Shown here piece after piece: positions 1 to 9,113 of a DNA stretch of 43,212 nt (position 1 is its first letter; each line of letters begins with the position of its first letter). Under the pieces are notes generated by a model, which was given only the letters and a program-made list of their open reading frames with translations, had not been told where the DNA came from and did no database searches. This DNA comes from Caballeronia sp. GAFFF1 (lineage in GTDB: Bacteria; Pseudomonadota; Gammaproteobacteria; Burkholderiales; Burkholderiaceae), in NCBI RefSeq assembly GCF_023630705.1, contig NZ_JALQEM010000039.1, positions 1-43,212 on the forward strand, written 5' to 3'. Both the position numbers and the translations under genes were made by a program.

Positions 1-138
1 GTTCTGAATCAGATCGAGCATGGGCAACAGGATCTGACTGTTCTCGGCAAAACAGGCACGCAGTCCTTCCGGGTCCTGCTTGGGCACCACGTGCAACGGC
101 GCGCTGGCGCTTTGGGCCTTCTTCTTGGTACGCTTCAT
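1..138 (-). CDS. IS256-like (mutator) transposase, N-terminal 46 residues, runs off the left edge
   Basis: The minus-strand frame opens with ATG at 138, preceded by a good AAGGAG Shine-Dalgarno about 9 nt upstream, and stays open to base 1. The 46 visible residues have a basic Lys/Arg start followed by a segment ending FAENSQILLPMLDLIQN. I recognise this as the N-terminus of a group of IS256/mutator-type transposases found in Burkholderia and relatives. The catalytic DDE residues lie outside the window, so intactness cannot be judged. The terminal inverted repeat should lie between 139 and about 300, but I could not define it. Family assignment is from memory of the N-terminal segment only. 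Confidence 0.55.
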   Translation of the reverse strand, partial: MKRTKKKAQSASAPLHVVPKQDPEGLRACFAENSQILLPMLDLIQN

Positions 139-400
139 AAGGCGGTTCTCCTTGGTTCCCTGTCCGGGAAGTTGGTCGTCGAAACCCGATTCTCTCGGAT
201 TTCCAACGGGGAACCGCCGCCTTCAACCTTCAACTACGCCCGGGACATTGCCGATACGACGTGCAAAGATTCACATAGGGGCGAGCGTGCCCGGGACGCC
301 GCGCACGGATGTCGGCCAGTCGCTCGCTAAAAGCGCCCGTACCCGCGCGCGGTTTCAGTCATATGATTCTGCCAATGACCGTACTAAAAGATGTAGTGCA

Positions 401-961
401 CTAGTGCGGCAGTTGTTCTGCGACCTTTGCAACACCCGCTGCCGCACATACCTCGTCTTTATCTCCGCCAGGCGCGCCTCCGATGCCAAGAGCCCCCACA
501 ATTCGGCCATTGACCTTAAAGGCGACCGCACCCGGCAAGGCCATCACGTTGTGAACGGTCGCAAGCTGCGGCGCGAACGGGTTTGTTTTGACAAGCTCAA
601 AGAAGCCGCTTGAACGGTCAAAGTCGAACTCAGGACCCAGCGTGACCACCGTAAACGCCTTCCGAAAGCTCGACTCCCCCGTATGTACCGTTGCCTTGTC
701 TCCGCGCATCGCCAGTTGAGTAACACCATCCATATCAACGACTGTAGCAGACACCCAGTAATGATTTTCCTCGCATACTCGAATTGCTTCTTGCGCGGCC
801 TCGATTGCTAGCCGCAAAGGCAACGAGTATCGGTTGTATTCCGACACTTCGTTTTCCTCCGCGTTGCCCGTGCGAGCCAGAAACGTCATCACGAAGTACA
901 GTGCAGTCACAAGACATTTCACGTCAATCTCCGCGGTCTTTGCGCAAATGGTCACCTTCAT
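401..961 (-). CDS. GlcG/HbpS-family (heme-binding-like) secreted protein
   Basis: The 186-residue protein has a hydrophobic N-terminal stretch (about residues 17-32) ending in a plausible signal-peptidase site (GNA-EE), followed by a GlcG/HbpS domain. Family hallmarks visible are the early helix with LAIEAAQEAI, the VVDMDG strand, RGDKATVHTGESSFRKAFT in the middle, PGAVAF, and the Gly-rich IGGAPGGDKDEVCAAAG near the C-terminus. Members bind heme or cofactors extracellularly, or are of unknown function next to oxidoreductase genes. No strong Shine-Dalgarno precedes the ATG at 961, and an internal ATG at 889 would remove most of the leader, so the start is moderately certain. It stands alone, opposite in direction to the hydrolase genes that follow. 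The stop codon lies inside the palindrome GCACTAGTGC (398-407). Confidence 0.8.
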   Translation of the reverse strand: MKVTICAKTAEIDVKCLVTALYFVMTFLARTGNAEENEVSEYNRYSLPLRLAIEAAQEAIRVCEENHYWVSATVVDMDGVTQLAMRGDKATVHTGESSFRKAFTVVTLGPEFDFDRSSGFFELVKTNPFAPQLATVHNVMALPGAVAFKVNGRIVGALGIGGAPGGDKDEVCAAAGVAKVAEQLPH

Positions 962-1455
962 CGGCTTATGCGTTCAAGGATAGCTAGCTGCGAGACCCAT
1001 TGCAGTCACACTTACGTATGCGGACCTATACCAATGTTCCGTCGACACCAACATCGCTTACCAGTTAAATGGAAGCAAGTGCCGGCTAGCGTGCGAGCGC
1101 GCCGTCTGTCGCACGAGATCTTGCTCGAAATGACTAGGCAACACAGGGTCTCAACGCAACCGAGGTCAAAAGCGTTTGTGCTGGCACCGAACCTGGTGCC
1201 GCGCACACTCCGGAACTGCGTCTAGCGATGCCGTCGTGAACGAAGAAGGCCAATCGGCTTCTTGTTGCGATAGGGCTGCGCGGCGACAGGATGGTTCGAC
1301 TTGCTAAGGAGGACGTTTGCACGGCGAAGTCACCTGATAGAAGAGGCCGGCCAAACGGCTACTGGTCGTATTCAGACATGGTTCCGCGCCCCCCGAGTGA
1401 TGCTTCGATCGGCAAGGAGCGGCTCCTTAAACTAGATAGAAGTCGAGGATACAGA
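962..1455. other. Intergenic region without a recognisable gene
   Basis: The 494 bp lie between the divergent GlcG-like gene and the first hydrolase. Short open frames here have no Shine-Dalgarno, no family resemblance and shadow-like composition. The region presumably holds both promoters, but I cannot pick a convincing -35/-10 pair. The frame of the downstream hydrolase is open from 1291, without signs that this part is translated. Confidence 0.5.
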
Positions 1456-2496
1456 ATGCGTCATCACGTCAATATCCAACGCCGTCGCGTTGTCGGAGCG
1501 GCCATCGCTATGACGGGCGTCGCGCATACAGGATTAAGTCGAGCCGGGTACGAGACGGTGAACAGCGCTGTAACGGCCGGAACAGGAAATGCCATCGCTA
1601 CATTCGGCACCATTCAGCAGATCAATGCCGGCGTACTGAACGTGGGCTATGCCGAAGTCGGGCCGCCGGAAGGCCCCGTGGTTTTACTGCTGCACGGTTG
1701 GCCATACGATATTCACAGTTACGTGGAAGTTGCTCCACTGCTAGCGGCTGAGGGTTATCGCGTGGTGATTCCGTATTTGCGCGGCTACGGATCGACGCGA
1801 TTCATTTCTTCGGACACGCCCCGAAATGGCCAGCAAGTCGTGACCGCGTTAGACACTCTCGCGCTTATGGATGCCTTGAAAGTCGACTCGGCTGTGCTAG
1901 GCGGCTATGACTGGGGTGCTCGCACTGCTGACATCATTGCTGCGTTGTGGCCGGAACGGGTGAAAGCGCTGGTGTCAGTCAGTGGCTATCTGATCGGCAG
2001 CCAGGCGGCAAACATGACGCCACTGCCACCGTCGGCCGAACTGCAATGGTGGTATCAGTACTACTTCGCCACCGACCGCGGAGCACGCGGATATGCGACG
2101 AACATCGATGCGTTCAATAAACTTATCTGGAAGCTCGCCTCGCCTAGATGGTCGTTCGACGATGCGACCTACGAACGCTGCGCAACGTCATTTCGTAATC
2201 CGGACCATGTTGCAATCGTCATTCACAACTACCGATGGCGACTCGGTCTAGCACCGGGTGAGCCCCGTTATGATGCGCTGGAACGCCGACTAGCGGATGC
2301 ACCACAGATTGACGTTCCAACTATTACGCTCGAGGGTGATGCCAACGGCGCGCCGCACCCCGAGCCGACGTCTTACAAGAAGAAGTTCGGCGGCAAATAT
2401 CAGCATAGGACCATCGGCGGCGGTATTGGGCACAACCTGCCTCAGGAGGCACCCGACGCTTTCGCAGAAGCGATAGTGCAAGCGGCGAAGCTATGA
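1456..2496 (+). CDS. Alpha/beta hydrolase, Asp-nucleophile (epoxide hydrolase/haloalkane dehalogenase type), Tat-like leader
   Basis: The 346-residue protein starts at ATG 1456, chosen over the longer frame because GAGG sits 7 nt upstream and the N-terminus then begins with an export leader. That leader has an RRR cluster (QRRRVVGAA) followed by a hydrophobic run, resembling a Tat signal. The hydrolase core shows the oxyanion-hole motif HGWP (His about 80) and the nucleophile elbow GGYDWG (Asp about 152). It ends with the catalytic-His segment GIGHNLPQEAP. An Asp rather than Ser nucleophile places it with soluble epoxide hydrolases and haloalkane dehalogenases. Substrate is not predictable, and a periplasmic location is inferred from the leader. 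It is the first of five similar hydrolases in the window. Confidence 0.85.
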   Translation: MRHHVNIQRRRVVGAAIAMTGVAHTGLSRAGYETVNSAVTAGTGNAIATFGTIQQINAGVLNVGYAEVGPPEGPVVLLLHGWPYDIHSYVEVAPLLAAEGYRVVIPYLRGYGSTRFISSDTPRNGQQVVTALDTLALMDALKVDSAVLGGYDWGARTADIIAALWPERVKALVSVSGYLIGSQAANMTPLPPSAELQWWYQYYFATDRGARGYATNIDAFNKLIWKLASPRWSFDDATYERCATSFRNPDHVAIVIHNYRWRLGLAPGEPRYDALERRLADAPQIDVPTITLEGDANGAPHPEPTSYKKKFGGKYQHRTIGGGIGHNLPQEAPDAFAEAIVQAAKL

Positions 2497-2579
2497 GCCC
2501 CCGAGAGGACGACACTCCCTGGTGATCCGAAGACGCGGTCACGTTGGCGAGCGCGGCGCTATTTAAGAGGAGCGCATTC

Positions 2580-2975
2580 ATGGACACCGACTGGAAAGGC
2601 GCAGACCCTTGGGCACAGATAATTGTCACGCTGCGGGGACGATCGTACAAAGCCAACCTCAGCCCCGCTATACGCGGGTATCAACATAAGGTGACCACAA
2701 CAGATACACAAACGTGGCGGCGCGCGCTCAATGTACGATTGATCGAACGCCTGGATTCCACGACAGTGGTCGTAAGCTGGCAAGACGCAACGCGTTGTCA
2801 TTACGGCGACCAAACTTGGAAAATGTCTCGGGCACGATGCCATGGAGTATGTGCCATGAGCGGCCAGCCTATCGCGCCGCGCGATTACGTCTATCGGCCT
2901 AGCAGACGAACGGCCGTGTGTAATTCGCACGCGATGATTCTCGCATCGGTGCTTGAAAGCGAGGTGCCGATATGA
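2580..2975 (+). CDS. DUF3331 domain-containing protein
   Basis: This 131-residue protein matches my memory of the Burkholderiaceae DUF3331 family. It has a VVSWQDATRCHYGDQTW strand segment, then a CAMSGQPIAPRDYVYRPSRR block with Cys and Pro-Arg residues typical of the family, then a C-terminal AMILASVLE helix. The start at ATG 2580 follows AGAGGAG about 8 nt upstream; an upstream in-frame start at 2544 lacks this. The two Cys (TRCHYG and VCAMSG) may form part of a small metal-binding fold, which is inference. Function is unknown. It follows the hydrolase by about 80 bp and may be cotranscribed. Confidence 0.72.
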   Translation: MDTDWKGADPWAQIIVTLRGRSYKANLSPAIRGYQHKVTTTDTQTWRRALNVRLIERLDSTTVVVSWQDATRCHYGDQTWKMSRARCHGVCAMSGQPIAPRDYVYRPSRRTAVCNSHAMILASVLESEVPI

Positions 2976-3281
2976 AAGCGGCACGCGCCGTGCGTTACTG
3001 TGCGCAATTGCGGTACATCCGGTCGAAACCAACATCGCCAATGCATTTACTACGCGCGGACTGAATGCCGCAGGCCCGACGATCTCCGTGCTTATCGGAG
3101 CAGCATATAAGGCGTGGCCGCTGACACATTTGCGTGACCGCTATGTCTTCGCGAGAATTACCGTTTACTCGCCACAAGGGTGGCTTCGAGCTATACCGCC
3201 TTGGAGCGTCGCCCTCTAGTGATTCTCGCTCACCCACTACGGCGCGAATACTTTTTGCGCTTTCGCCGAAGGGAAGGCGTC

Positions 3282-3527
3282 ATGAAAGTCGCTACAAACT
3301 CGCTGCACAGTGCGGTCGATAAATGGCTCGCCCCAACCGTGACGCATCCTGCGCGGGTTGCTCAACTCTGCCGCAGGCACACCGGTACGCGCTATGTTCG
3401 CATAGAAACCTGGCATCACGATACCCTAATCTCGATCATTTTCTTTCGCCACGAGGACGGTACGTGGAACGTCTTCCCGCCCCAGGCAAACCGTCCGTCG
3501 ATGAGCCCAGTGGGGCTTGCCGCCTGA
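3282..3527 (+). CDS. Small conserved-looking hypothetical protein (81 aa)
   Basis: From ATG 3282, preceded by GGGAAGG about 5 nt upstream, a frame of 81 residues reads as a plausible folded protein. It has a helical start (NSLHSAVDKWLAP), then two beta-like segments (TRYVRIETWHHDT, ISIIFFRHEDGTWNVFPP) and a short Pro-rich end. The segment FFRHEDGTWNVFPP resembles small Burkholderia hypotheticals I have seen next to DUF3331 genes, but I cannot name a family. The longer frame starting at 3180 has no ribosome site. The preceding 300 bp (2976-3281) hold no supported gene. Confidence 0.5.
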   Translation: MKVATNSLHSAVDKWLAPTVTHPARVAQLCRRHTGTRYVRIETWHHDTLISIIFFRHEDGTWNVFPPQANRPSMSPVGLAA

Positions 3528-3807
3528 ATCATGCGGGGCGCCACCATGCAAACTCGGCTGCCGGCACTGTACCGTCAATCTCCACTGCCCGGTGCCAGGA
3601 CGTGCAGCGAGTTCTTTGCACCGCCATTTTGTATCGGACGCTATACGTTGGTATGAGCTTCTAGGATGGCGCGTCCCGGGAGCGCCTATAGTGCTCTTAC
3701 GCCGGACTCTTTAGGGAACGTTGGAGCGTAATGGCGAAAGTGATGCCGGCGACGAAGGATTACCGCGTAAGTCCGCGTGGACCTCAATAACATCATCGGA
3801 TGGAATC

Positions 3808-4647
3808 ATGAGCCTGCACAACGGCGATGCACAAGTTCGCATCGACTACATCAGCCCGTCCCATTGGCGGGTCATTTTCGATCATCCACCGTTCAATATT
3901 TTTGGGCCCGATACAATTCCGAAGCTCAACGCTGTGGTGACATCAATGGAAACCGATCCGTATGTGAAGGTCGTGGTCTTCGAGAGCGCGGTCGCTGGCT
4001 TTTTCATGACTCACTATGACTTCGTTCCGCCGTTAGAGGCGACTACGGAATTAGCGAATGGCCCCACGGGCTTGCCGCCGTTGCCGGATATGCTCGCCCG
4101 GATCGGCCGCGCGCCGGTGATATCAATTGCAAAAATCCGAGGTCGGGCGTCGGGGGTAGGCAGTGAACTAGCGCTCGCAAGCGACATGCGCTTTGCAAGC
4201 AACGAAGGAGCACTACTGTCGCAATGGGAAATCGGTGTCGGTCTTGTGCCGGGCGGCGGACCCATGACGCGTCTATCGCACTTGATCGGACGGGGCCGCG
4301 CAATGGAGGTACTGACAAGTGGGAACGATATCGACGGTGCACTGGCCGAGCGGTATGGCTACGTGAACAGATCGTTCCCGGACGGCGAACTTGACGCGTT
4401 TGTCGATAGTATAGCTACGCGCATCGCTTCATTCGATAAGCACTCTCTTAGCGTAATAAAGCAGCACGTCAACGCCGCTACGCTACCACCGGATTCAGCG
4501 CTTGCGTCCGAATGGGACGCGTTCATCACCTCCGTCGGCCGTCCGGTGGCGCAGGAGAAGATTGGTCGACTGATGGAGCTGGGGTTGCAAGAAAGTGGCG
4601 ACGTCGAAGCGCGGCTTGGCTACCACACAGCTACGCTGTGGCGTTAG
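3808..4647 (+). CDS. Enoyl-CoA hydratase/isomerase (crotonase) family protein
   Basis: The 279-residue protein has the crotonase fold landmarks in order. These are FDHPPFNIFGPDTIPKL near residue 25, the first oxyanion-hole segment IRGRASGVGSELALAS with the conserved Glu, and WEIGVGLVPGGGPMTRL with the second Glu and the Gly-rich loop. A C-terminal trimerisation helix region follows. Both Glu residues used by hydratases are present, so hydratase or isomerase activity on acyl-CoA is possible, although several crotonase relatives catalyse other reactions. The start at ATG 3808 gives a family-typical N-terminus; the frame is open from 3721 but the extra 29 residues look untranslated. The GGATGGA upstream is only a weak ribosome site. 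Confidence 0.85.
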   Translation: MSLHNGDAQVRIDYISPSHWRVIFDHPPFNIFGPDTIPKLNAVVTSMETDPYVKVVVFESAVAGFFMTHYDFVPPLEATTELANGPTGLPPLPDMLARIGRAPVISIAKIRGRASGVGSELALASDMRFASNEGALLSQWEIGVGLVPGGGPMTRLSHLIGRGRAMEVLTSGNDIDGALAERYGYVNRSFPDGELDAFVDSIATRIASFDKHSLSVIKQHVNAATLPPDSALASEWDAFITSVGRPVAQEKIGRLMELGLQESGDVEARLGYHTATLWR

Positions 4648-4890
4648 CAGGCGCGGCACCGACCGCCGTAAACACTATGCGCTGACCCTGGGCACCGCTG
4701 AAGGGCCATATGCGTCGAAAGACATGTGGACGTGCTCGTTAAAGCAGGATCGCTAATTTGTGCCACTAGCCCCGGTGCATGACGGTGCCCTAGGCACTCG
4801 GCTGTCAGGTTGACCACTTGAGCAACACCTCTACCTTGTTGATGTGTGACCCAATGGGGCATTACATACTCCTACATAGTAAGGTGAATC

Positions 4891-5148
4891 ATGGGCAGGA
4901 ATCTTTTTTTCGTGGCGGCCTCCGCAGCAGCCTTCATGGCGCTATCTGTGCGAGCGCAGGACGCAACGCATGTTGAGGGGTCGTTATCCCAGGGCAATCC
5001 CAGCGCCAACCCTACCGCCAATGCATCCGGTTACGGTGGCAATCGCGCCCAGTCAGAACTTGGGGCTAGCCACAGAGAGGTTCGCAGTCAACCGCCCGCG
5101 TGCGCAGGCCCGGCATCGTTTTGCAATATCTACAAGGGCGGTCAATAG
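4891..5148 (+). CDS. Small secreted protein of unknown function (85 aa)
   Basis: The protein begins with a clear Sec signal peptide: a short basic start, a hydrophobic core of about 14 residues, and cleavage after VRA, just before QDATH. The mature part, about 62 residues, is rich in Ser, Asn, Gly and Ala and carries a SGYGGN motif. It ends with two Cys in CAGPASFCNIYKGG, which could form a disulfide. Similar short, SGYGG-containing exported proteins are common in Burkholderia, but I do not know a function. AAGGTG lies upstream of ATG 4891. The next 320 bp (5149-5468) contain no recognisable gene. Confidence 0.65.
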   Translation: MGRNLFFVAASAAAFMALSVRAQDATHVEGSLSQGNPSANPTANASGYGGNRAQSELGASHREVRSQPPACAGPASFCNIYKGGQ

Positions 5149-5468
5149 CTCGTGCGACGTTGAGTTGAGGGTTCTCCTGCCGACCGCGGTGCTCACCTAA
5201 CGAGAGCCCTTGCATCAAGAGCCGATAGGAGAGACGCCATCGCTCCGTACGCAGTAGGGGAGCGGTGCGACTCGTCCGCTGTTGTACTTTTGTGACGGCC
5301 GACTCTACTCAAATAGCCGAGCGTTCGGGCGCTTTCGCGGCCGTACCCCGGCGTCAGAGACTGGCTGCCCCTGACTGAGTAGCGCAAGCTTGGAGCGCCG
5401 CTTCGCTCTTGCTGCTTGGGCTTTAGCAATGGTGTCGTCGAGAGAAACGCGCAAAAAGGGAACTCGCT

Positions 5469-6353
5469 ATGTCGCAAGTTTGCTACCAATGGATCGAAGT
5501 TGATGGGCTGTCTATCTTCTATCGCGAAGCCGGGCGCGATCATTGTCAGGCCGTGCTTCTCTTACACGGCTTCCCGTCGTCTTCACGCATGTTCGAGCCG
5601 CTTCTAAGAACGCTAGGCGATGAATTCCGCCTGATCGCACCGGACTATCCAGGGTTCGGTCACAGCGACGCCCCGGGCCCGGACACATTCGCATATACGT
5701 TTGATTGCCTAGCGGAGATCATGAATCGATTCGTGGAAGCATTGGGGCTGGAGTCGTACGCGATCTACATGCAAGACTATGGCGGCCCTGTAGGGTTCCG
5801 CCTTGCACTTGCACACCCGGAACGCGTCGAGTCTCTGATTATTCAGAACGCCGTGGCGCATGTGTCGGGGCTCGGCCCTCTTTGGGAAACGCGCCGCGCC
5901 TTCTGGGCCAACCGGGAAAAGCATCAGGCAGCAGTAGAACAGAATCTGATGTCACTCGAGGCTGCAAAAGAGCGCCACGTAGGCGCGAGCCCCAACCCAG
6001 CTTTCTATGATCCGGACCTCTGGACCGATGAGTATGCGTTTCTCTCACGTCCGGGTCAACGCGAGATACAAAGCGATCTCTTCCACGACTACCAGACGAA
6101 CGTGGCCTCGTACCCACGGTGGCAGGCGTGGCTGCGTATCCACCAACCGCTTACCCTCGTGGTGTGGGGCCGCTACGACCCCTCCTTCTTGCCGAGCGAA
6201 GCGGACGCATATCGCGCTGACGTTCCGCATGCTGAGGTGCATTTGCTTGACGCCGGGCACTTCGCACTCGACGAAAAAGCTAGTGAGGTTTGCGTCATTC
6301 TCAAGGACTTCCTCAACCGTTCCCGCCGCGCAGTTCCCCCTGAGGGCAGCTAG
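5469..6353 (+). CDS. Alpha/beta hydrolase, haloalkane dehalogenase/epoxide hydrolase type
   Basis: The 294-residue cytoplasmic protein (no leader) starts at ATG 5469 after AAGGGAA. Motifs in order are HGFPSSS (His about 33, oxyanion hole), APDYPGFGHSDAP, the nucleophile elbow MQDYGGPVG (Asp about 103), the acid strand VWGRYDPSF (Asp about 237) and the catalytic His in DAGHFALDE (about 264). The nucleophile is Asp in an unusual QDYGG context, which is recurrent in a Burkholderia/Rhizobium subgroup of alpha/beta hydrolases. It probably hydrolyses an epoxide, halide or ester; substrate is unknown. It is complete and at the usual family length. Confidence 0.85.
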   Translation: MSQVCYQWIEVDGLSIFYREAGRDHCQAVLLLHGFPSSSRMFEPLLRTLGDEFRLIAPDYPGFGHSDAPGPDTFAYTFDCLAEIMNRFVEALGLESYAIYMQDYGGPVGFRLALAHPERVESLIIQNAVAHVSGLGPLWETRRAFWANREKHQAAVEQNLMSLEAAKERHVGASPNPAFYDPDLWTDEYAFLSRPGQREIQSDLFHDYQTNVASYPRWQAWLRIHQPLTLVVWGRYDPSFLPSEADAYRADVPHAEVHLLDAGHFALDEKASEVCVILKDFLNRSRRAVPPEGS

Positions 6354-6494
6354 ACCATTGTTTTCGGACCGATACTCATGGCGCGCGCAACTATACGTGG
6401 CGACAATTGAAGGCTACCGCGCGCGCGTATCTAATAAAAACTCATCGTGCTACGTTCGTCAGCTTTCGTAGATCTTCACCGACAGGAGCCAAAC

Positions 6495-6854
6495 ATGAGA
6501 CCGCGTGCGTTCTACTTTACTGTTGCAACCGTGACCGCGCTAAGCAGCGCCATCCTAGGCGGTATGCAGACAGCATCAGCCGAGAATTCAACGTCCGTCA
6601 GCAGCGAAGGAAATAGCAAGGCGGCGGCGCGCGCTGAAAATCGCGCTCTAGGTCATGCAGTCCGTCGTTCTTTAACAAAGGTTAAGGGATTAGATTCCTC
6701 CCGGATTAATGTTCTGGCGCATGGCAGCACCGTAACGCTCGCTGGTAGCGCACCGGATCAGTCCCAGATCACATCTGCAGCCGCTGCGGCAGCGAAAGTG
6801 TCGGGCGTCAGTCGAGTGGACAACCGGCTAGCGATCAATGAGCCCGGCCACTGA
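6495..6854 (+). CDS. BON-domain periplasmic protein (OsmY-like)
   Basis: The 119-residue protein has a Sec signal peptide cleaved near TASA-EN. It then carries one BON domain from about residue 50 (ALGHAVRRSLTKVKGLDSSRINVLAHGSTVTLAGSAP in pieces, with the characteristic V-x-L-x-G step) to the end (VSGVSRVDNRLAI). BON domains occur in OsmY and in outer-membrane or periplasmic stress proteins and are thought to bind phospholipid surfaces. The start at ATG 6495 is preceded by AGGAG at ideal spacing. Single-BON secreted proteins of this size are common in Burkholderia. A role in envelope stress is inferred from the family. Confidence 0.8.
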   Translation: MRPRAFYFTVATVTALSSAILGGMQTASAENSTSVSSEGNSKAAARAENRALGHAVRRSLTKVKGLDSSRINVLAHGSTVTLAGSAPDQSQITSAAAAAAKVSGVSRVDNRLAINEPGH

Positions 6855-7079
6855 AGGTCTAGTCGCGACCTGCGCCGTGATCGACGTTACAGCAAACGAC
6901 CGTGGCACGCTTTCCTTGCGCAGGCCCCGCGCGATTGAGGGAACTTGCATGGGTGGCGCCATTTCTCCGCAACGGCGATTTGGTTGCGCCGCTCGGACCG
7001 GGGGGCTGTGGTTCGTATTGTCGCCGGCCCACGGCTCGATCACCGCCAGAACAATGGCCGGATAACCTTAGGAGGAGAG

Positions 7080-7646
7080 ATGTACGACAGTGCGAAGAAA
7101 ACCGAAATTGGAGAACCTGTGTCATTGTCTCCCGAAGCGTACGAAATGAAACTCGAGATCGTCGTGATTCCGGTATCAGACGTAAATCGGTCGAAGAAAT
7201 TCTATCGAGATCTAGGGTGGCGCCTGGACTTCGATTTCACGGATGACGACGGTTACAGCGTCATTCAGTTCACGCCTCCCGGCTCCGCCTGCTCCGTAAT
7301 ATTTGGTACCAACGTGACCATGGCGTCCCCCGGGAATGCGCAAGGTCTCTACCTCATTGTTTCCGACCTTGACGCGGTGCGTGCGGATTTGCTGCGTCGT
7401 GGCGTCCAAGTCGGTGAGGCGTTCCACGACGCAGGTGGCGTGTTCCACCACGCGGACGGGAAGGATAGAGTCACTGGCATAAACCCACAGCGAAAAAGCT
7501 ATGCGTCGTTCTCGTCATTTAGCGATCCAGACGGTAACCGCTGGACCTTGCAAGAGGTGACCGCGCGATTGTCAGCCGATGTCGAATTGGGCGATGCACG
7601 CTTCACTACTCAGGTCTTGAAAGCTCTGCACGGAGCGATGGCTTAG
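7080..7646 (+). CDS. VOC-family (glyoxalase/bleomycin-resistance-like) protein
   Basis: The 188-residue protein starts at ATG 7080 directly after a very strong AGGAGGAG site. The vicinal-oxygen-chelate fold is visible: KLEIVVIPVSDVNRSKKFY opens the first beta-alpha-beta unit, GYSVIQFTPPGS and SVIFG follow, and the second unit runs from YLIVSDLDAVRADLLRRG. It closes with FSDPDGNRWTLQEV, which carries the usual terminal metal-ligand Glu. An insertion around residues 120-145 (FHHADGKDRVTG) is typical of the VOC subgroup found beside alpha/beta hydrolases. It may be a dioxygenase, isomerase or binding protein; the reaction is not predictable. Confidence 0.82.
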   Translation: MYDSAKKTEIGEPVSLSPEAYEMKLEIVVIPVSDVNRSKKFYRDLGWRLDFDFTDDDGYSVIQFTPPGSACSVIFGTNVTMASPGNAQGLYLIVSDLDAVRADLLRRGVQVGEAFHDAGGVFHHADGKDRVTGINPQRKSYASFSSFSDPDGNRWTLQEVTARLSADVELGDARFTTQVLKALHGAMA

Positions 7647-7793
7647 CGCGAACCGCACAATCAATCGGATAACGACGACGAGCAGGCAGGGACAGTGAGC
7701 CACGTATATCCGCTCATGCGGTTTTACGTTCGCACCTTCCAATGTCCATCGCTGCGCCGTCCCATGCAACCACTTAGATAGCGGGAGACTCAC

Positions 7794-9113
7794 GTGCCTA
7801 CTGTAGACCTTCCCAATACGCCGACGCGCCGACGTTTCATTGGTTTCACGGCGCTAGCGATGTTGGCCGGTTCATCCAGCCCATTTGCGACAGCCGATAC
7901 CAGCGTCAGTGACATCGCACAGGTAAGTGGCGGTGGTGACGGCGCGGTGAGGACGCTGCGGATTGACGTGCCCGAGTCTGCACTCGTCGACCTGAGACGG
8001 CGAATCAACGCGACCAGATGGCCCACGAAGGAGACGGTGAGCGACGCAACACAAGGCGTGCAATTAGCGACTATGAAGCGGATCGCTACTTCTTGGAGCA
8101 CCACATACGACTGGCGGATCATGGAGGCCAGACTGAACGCGCTACCGCAATTCATCACCGAGATCGACGGACTGGACATCCATTTCATCCACGTCCGCTC
8201 CCGGCATCCGGACGCTCTGCCGATTATCATTACTCACGGATGGCCGGGGTCGATCATCGAGCAACTGAAGGTTATCGATCCGCTCACGAATCCGACCGCG
8301 CATGGTGGTGAGTTGCAAGAGGCTTTTGATGTTGTTATCCCATCGCTTCCTGGCTACGGTTTTTCAGGCAAGCCCCTAAGCACGGGCTGGGATCCCGCAC
8401 GTATCGCACGGGCATGGGTTCAGCTCATGCAGCGCCTTGGATATACGCAATATGTTGCGCAGGGCGGTGATTGGGGGAATGCTGTTACGGAGCAAATGGC
8501 ATTGTTGTCGCCTCCTGGACTGCTCGCCATCCACACCAACATGCCAGCGACTGTGCCAAACGATATCGCAAACACGCTAAAGAACGGCGAACCGGCGCCA
8601 GCAAGCCTTTCTGCCGAGGAACGACATGCTTTCGAACAGTTAGACTTCTTCTACAAGCACGGCCTCGGCTATGCACTCGAAATGGCCAACCGTCCACAGA
8701 CTCTATACGCAATCGAAGACTCACCTATCGGTATGGCTGCGTGGATGCTCGATCACGATGCAAGGAGCCAAGCACTGATTGCACGTGTCTTCGAGGGTCA
8801 GGCAGAAGGATTGACACAGAGCGACGTGCTCGACAACGCGACGCTTTACTGGCTGACGGGCACCAGCATATCCTCAGCGCGACTCTATTGGGAGAACAAG
8901 TTGAACTTCTTCGAGCCCAAGCACGTTCCGATTCCGGTTGCCGTGAGTGTCTTCCCTGATGAGATCTACGCAGCTCCGAAGAGTTGGACGGAGCGGGCCT
9001 ATCCACGGCTTCTCCGTTACAACAAGCTTCCAAAGGGTGGCCACTTCGCGGCGTGGGAACAGCCACAAGTATTTACACAAGAGCTCAGGGCAAGTTTTCG
9101 GTCGGTGCGGTAG
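7794..9113 (+). CDS. Epoxide hydrolase with EHN domain, Tat-exported
   Basis: The 439-residue protein uses a GTG start (7794) after GGGAGA. Its leader contains TRRRFIGFTALAML, a near-consensus twin-arginine signal, so export in folded form is likely. It is followed by the epoxide hydrolase N-terminal (EHN) domain, VRTLRIDVPESALVDLRRRI through about residue 130, and then the alpha/beta hydrolase core. The core has HGWPGS (His about 148), PSLPGYGFS, the nucleophile elbow QGGDWGN (Asp about 226) and the catalytic His in KGGHFAAWE (about 417). This is the juvenile-hormone/microsomal epoxide hydrolase-like bacterial family, and length and motifs are complete. A periplasmic epoxide hydrolase suggests hydrolysis of an incoming substrate before uptake (inference). 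Confidence 0.88.
   Translation: MPTVDLPNTPTRRRFIGFTALAMLAGSSSPFATADTSVSDIAQVSGGGDGAVRTLRIDVPESALVDLRRRINATRWPTKETVSDATQGVQLATMKRIATSWSTTYDWRIMEARLNALPQFITEIDGLDIHFIHVRSRHPDALPIIITHGWPGSIIEQLKVIDPLTNPTAHGGELQEAFDVVIPSLPGYGFSGKPLSTGWDPARIARAWVQLMQRLGYTQYVAQGGDWGNAVTEQMALLSPPGLLAIHTNMPATVPNDIANTLKNGEPAPASLSAEERHAFEQLDFFYKHGLGYALEMANRPQTLYAIEDSPIGMAAWMLDHDARSQALIARVFEGQAEGLTQSDVLDNATLYWLTGTSISSARLYWENKLNFFEPKHVPIPVAVSVFPDEIYAAPKSWTERAYPRLLRYNKLPKGGHFAAWEQPQVFTQELRASFRSVR

Noticed and set aside
139..400. Terminal inverted repeat of the IS256-like element at the left edge
   Set aside because: Several GC-rich candidates exist (for example around 241-260), but the other end is outside the window, so no repeat can be paired.
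398..407. GCACTAGTGC palindrome and other CACTAG-like strings near 4795, 14030, 18593, 20603 and 23789 as a shared response-regulator box
   Set aside because: The common core is only five to six bases, spacing to gene starts is irregular, and several copies lie inside or after genes. Not distinguishable from chance by eye.
4014..4342. Minus-strand open frames opposite the crotonase gene
   Set aside because: Antisense shadows of a high-GC coding region; Pro/Arg/Ser-rich with no ribosome site.
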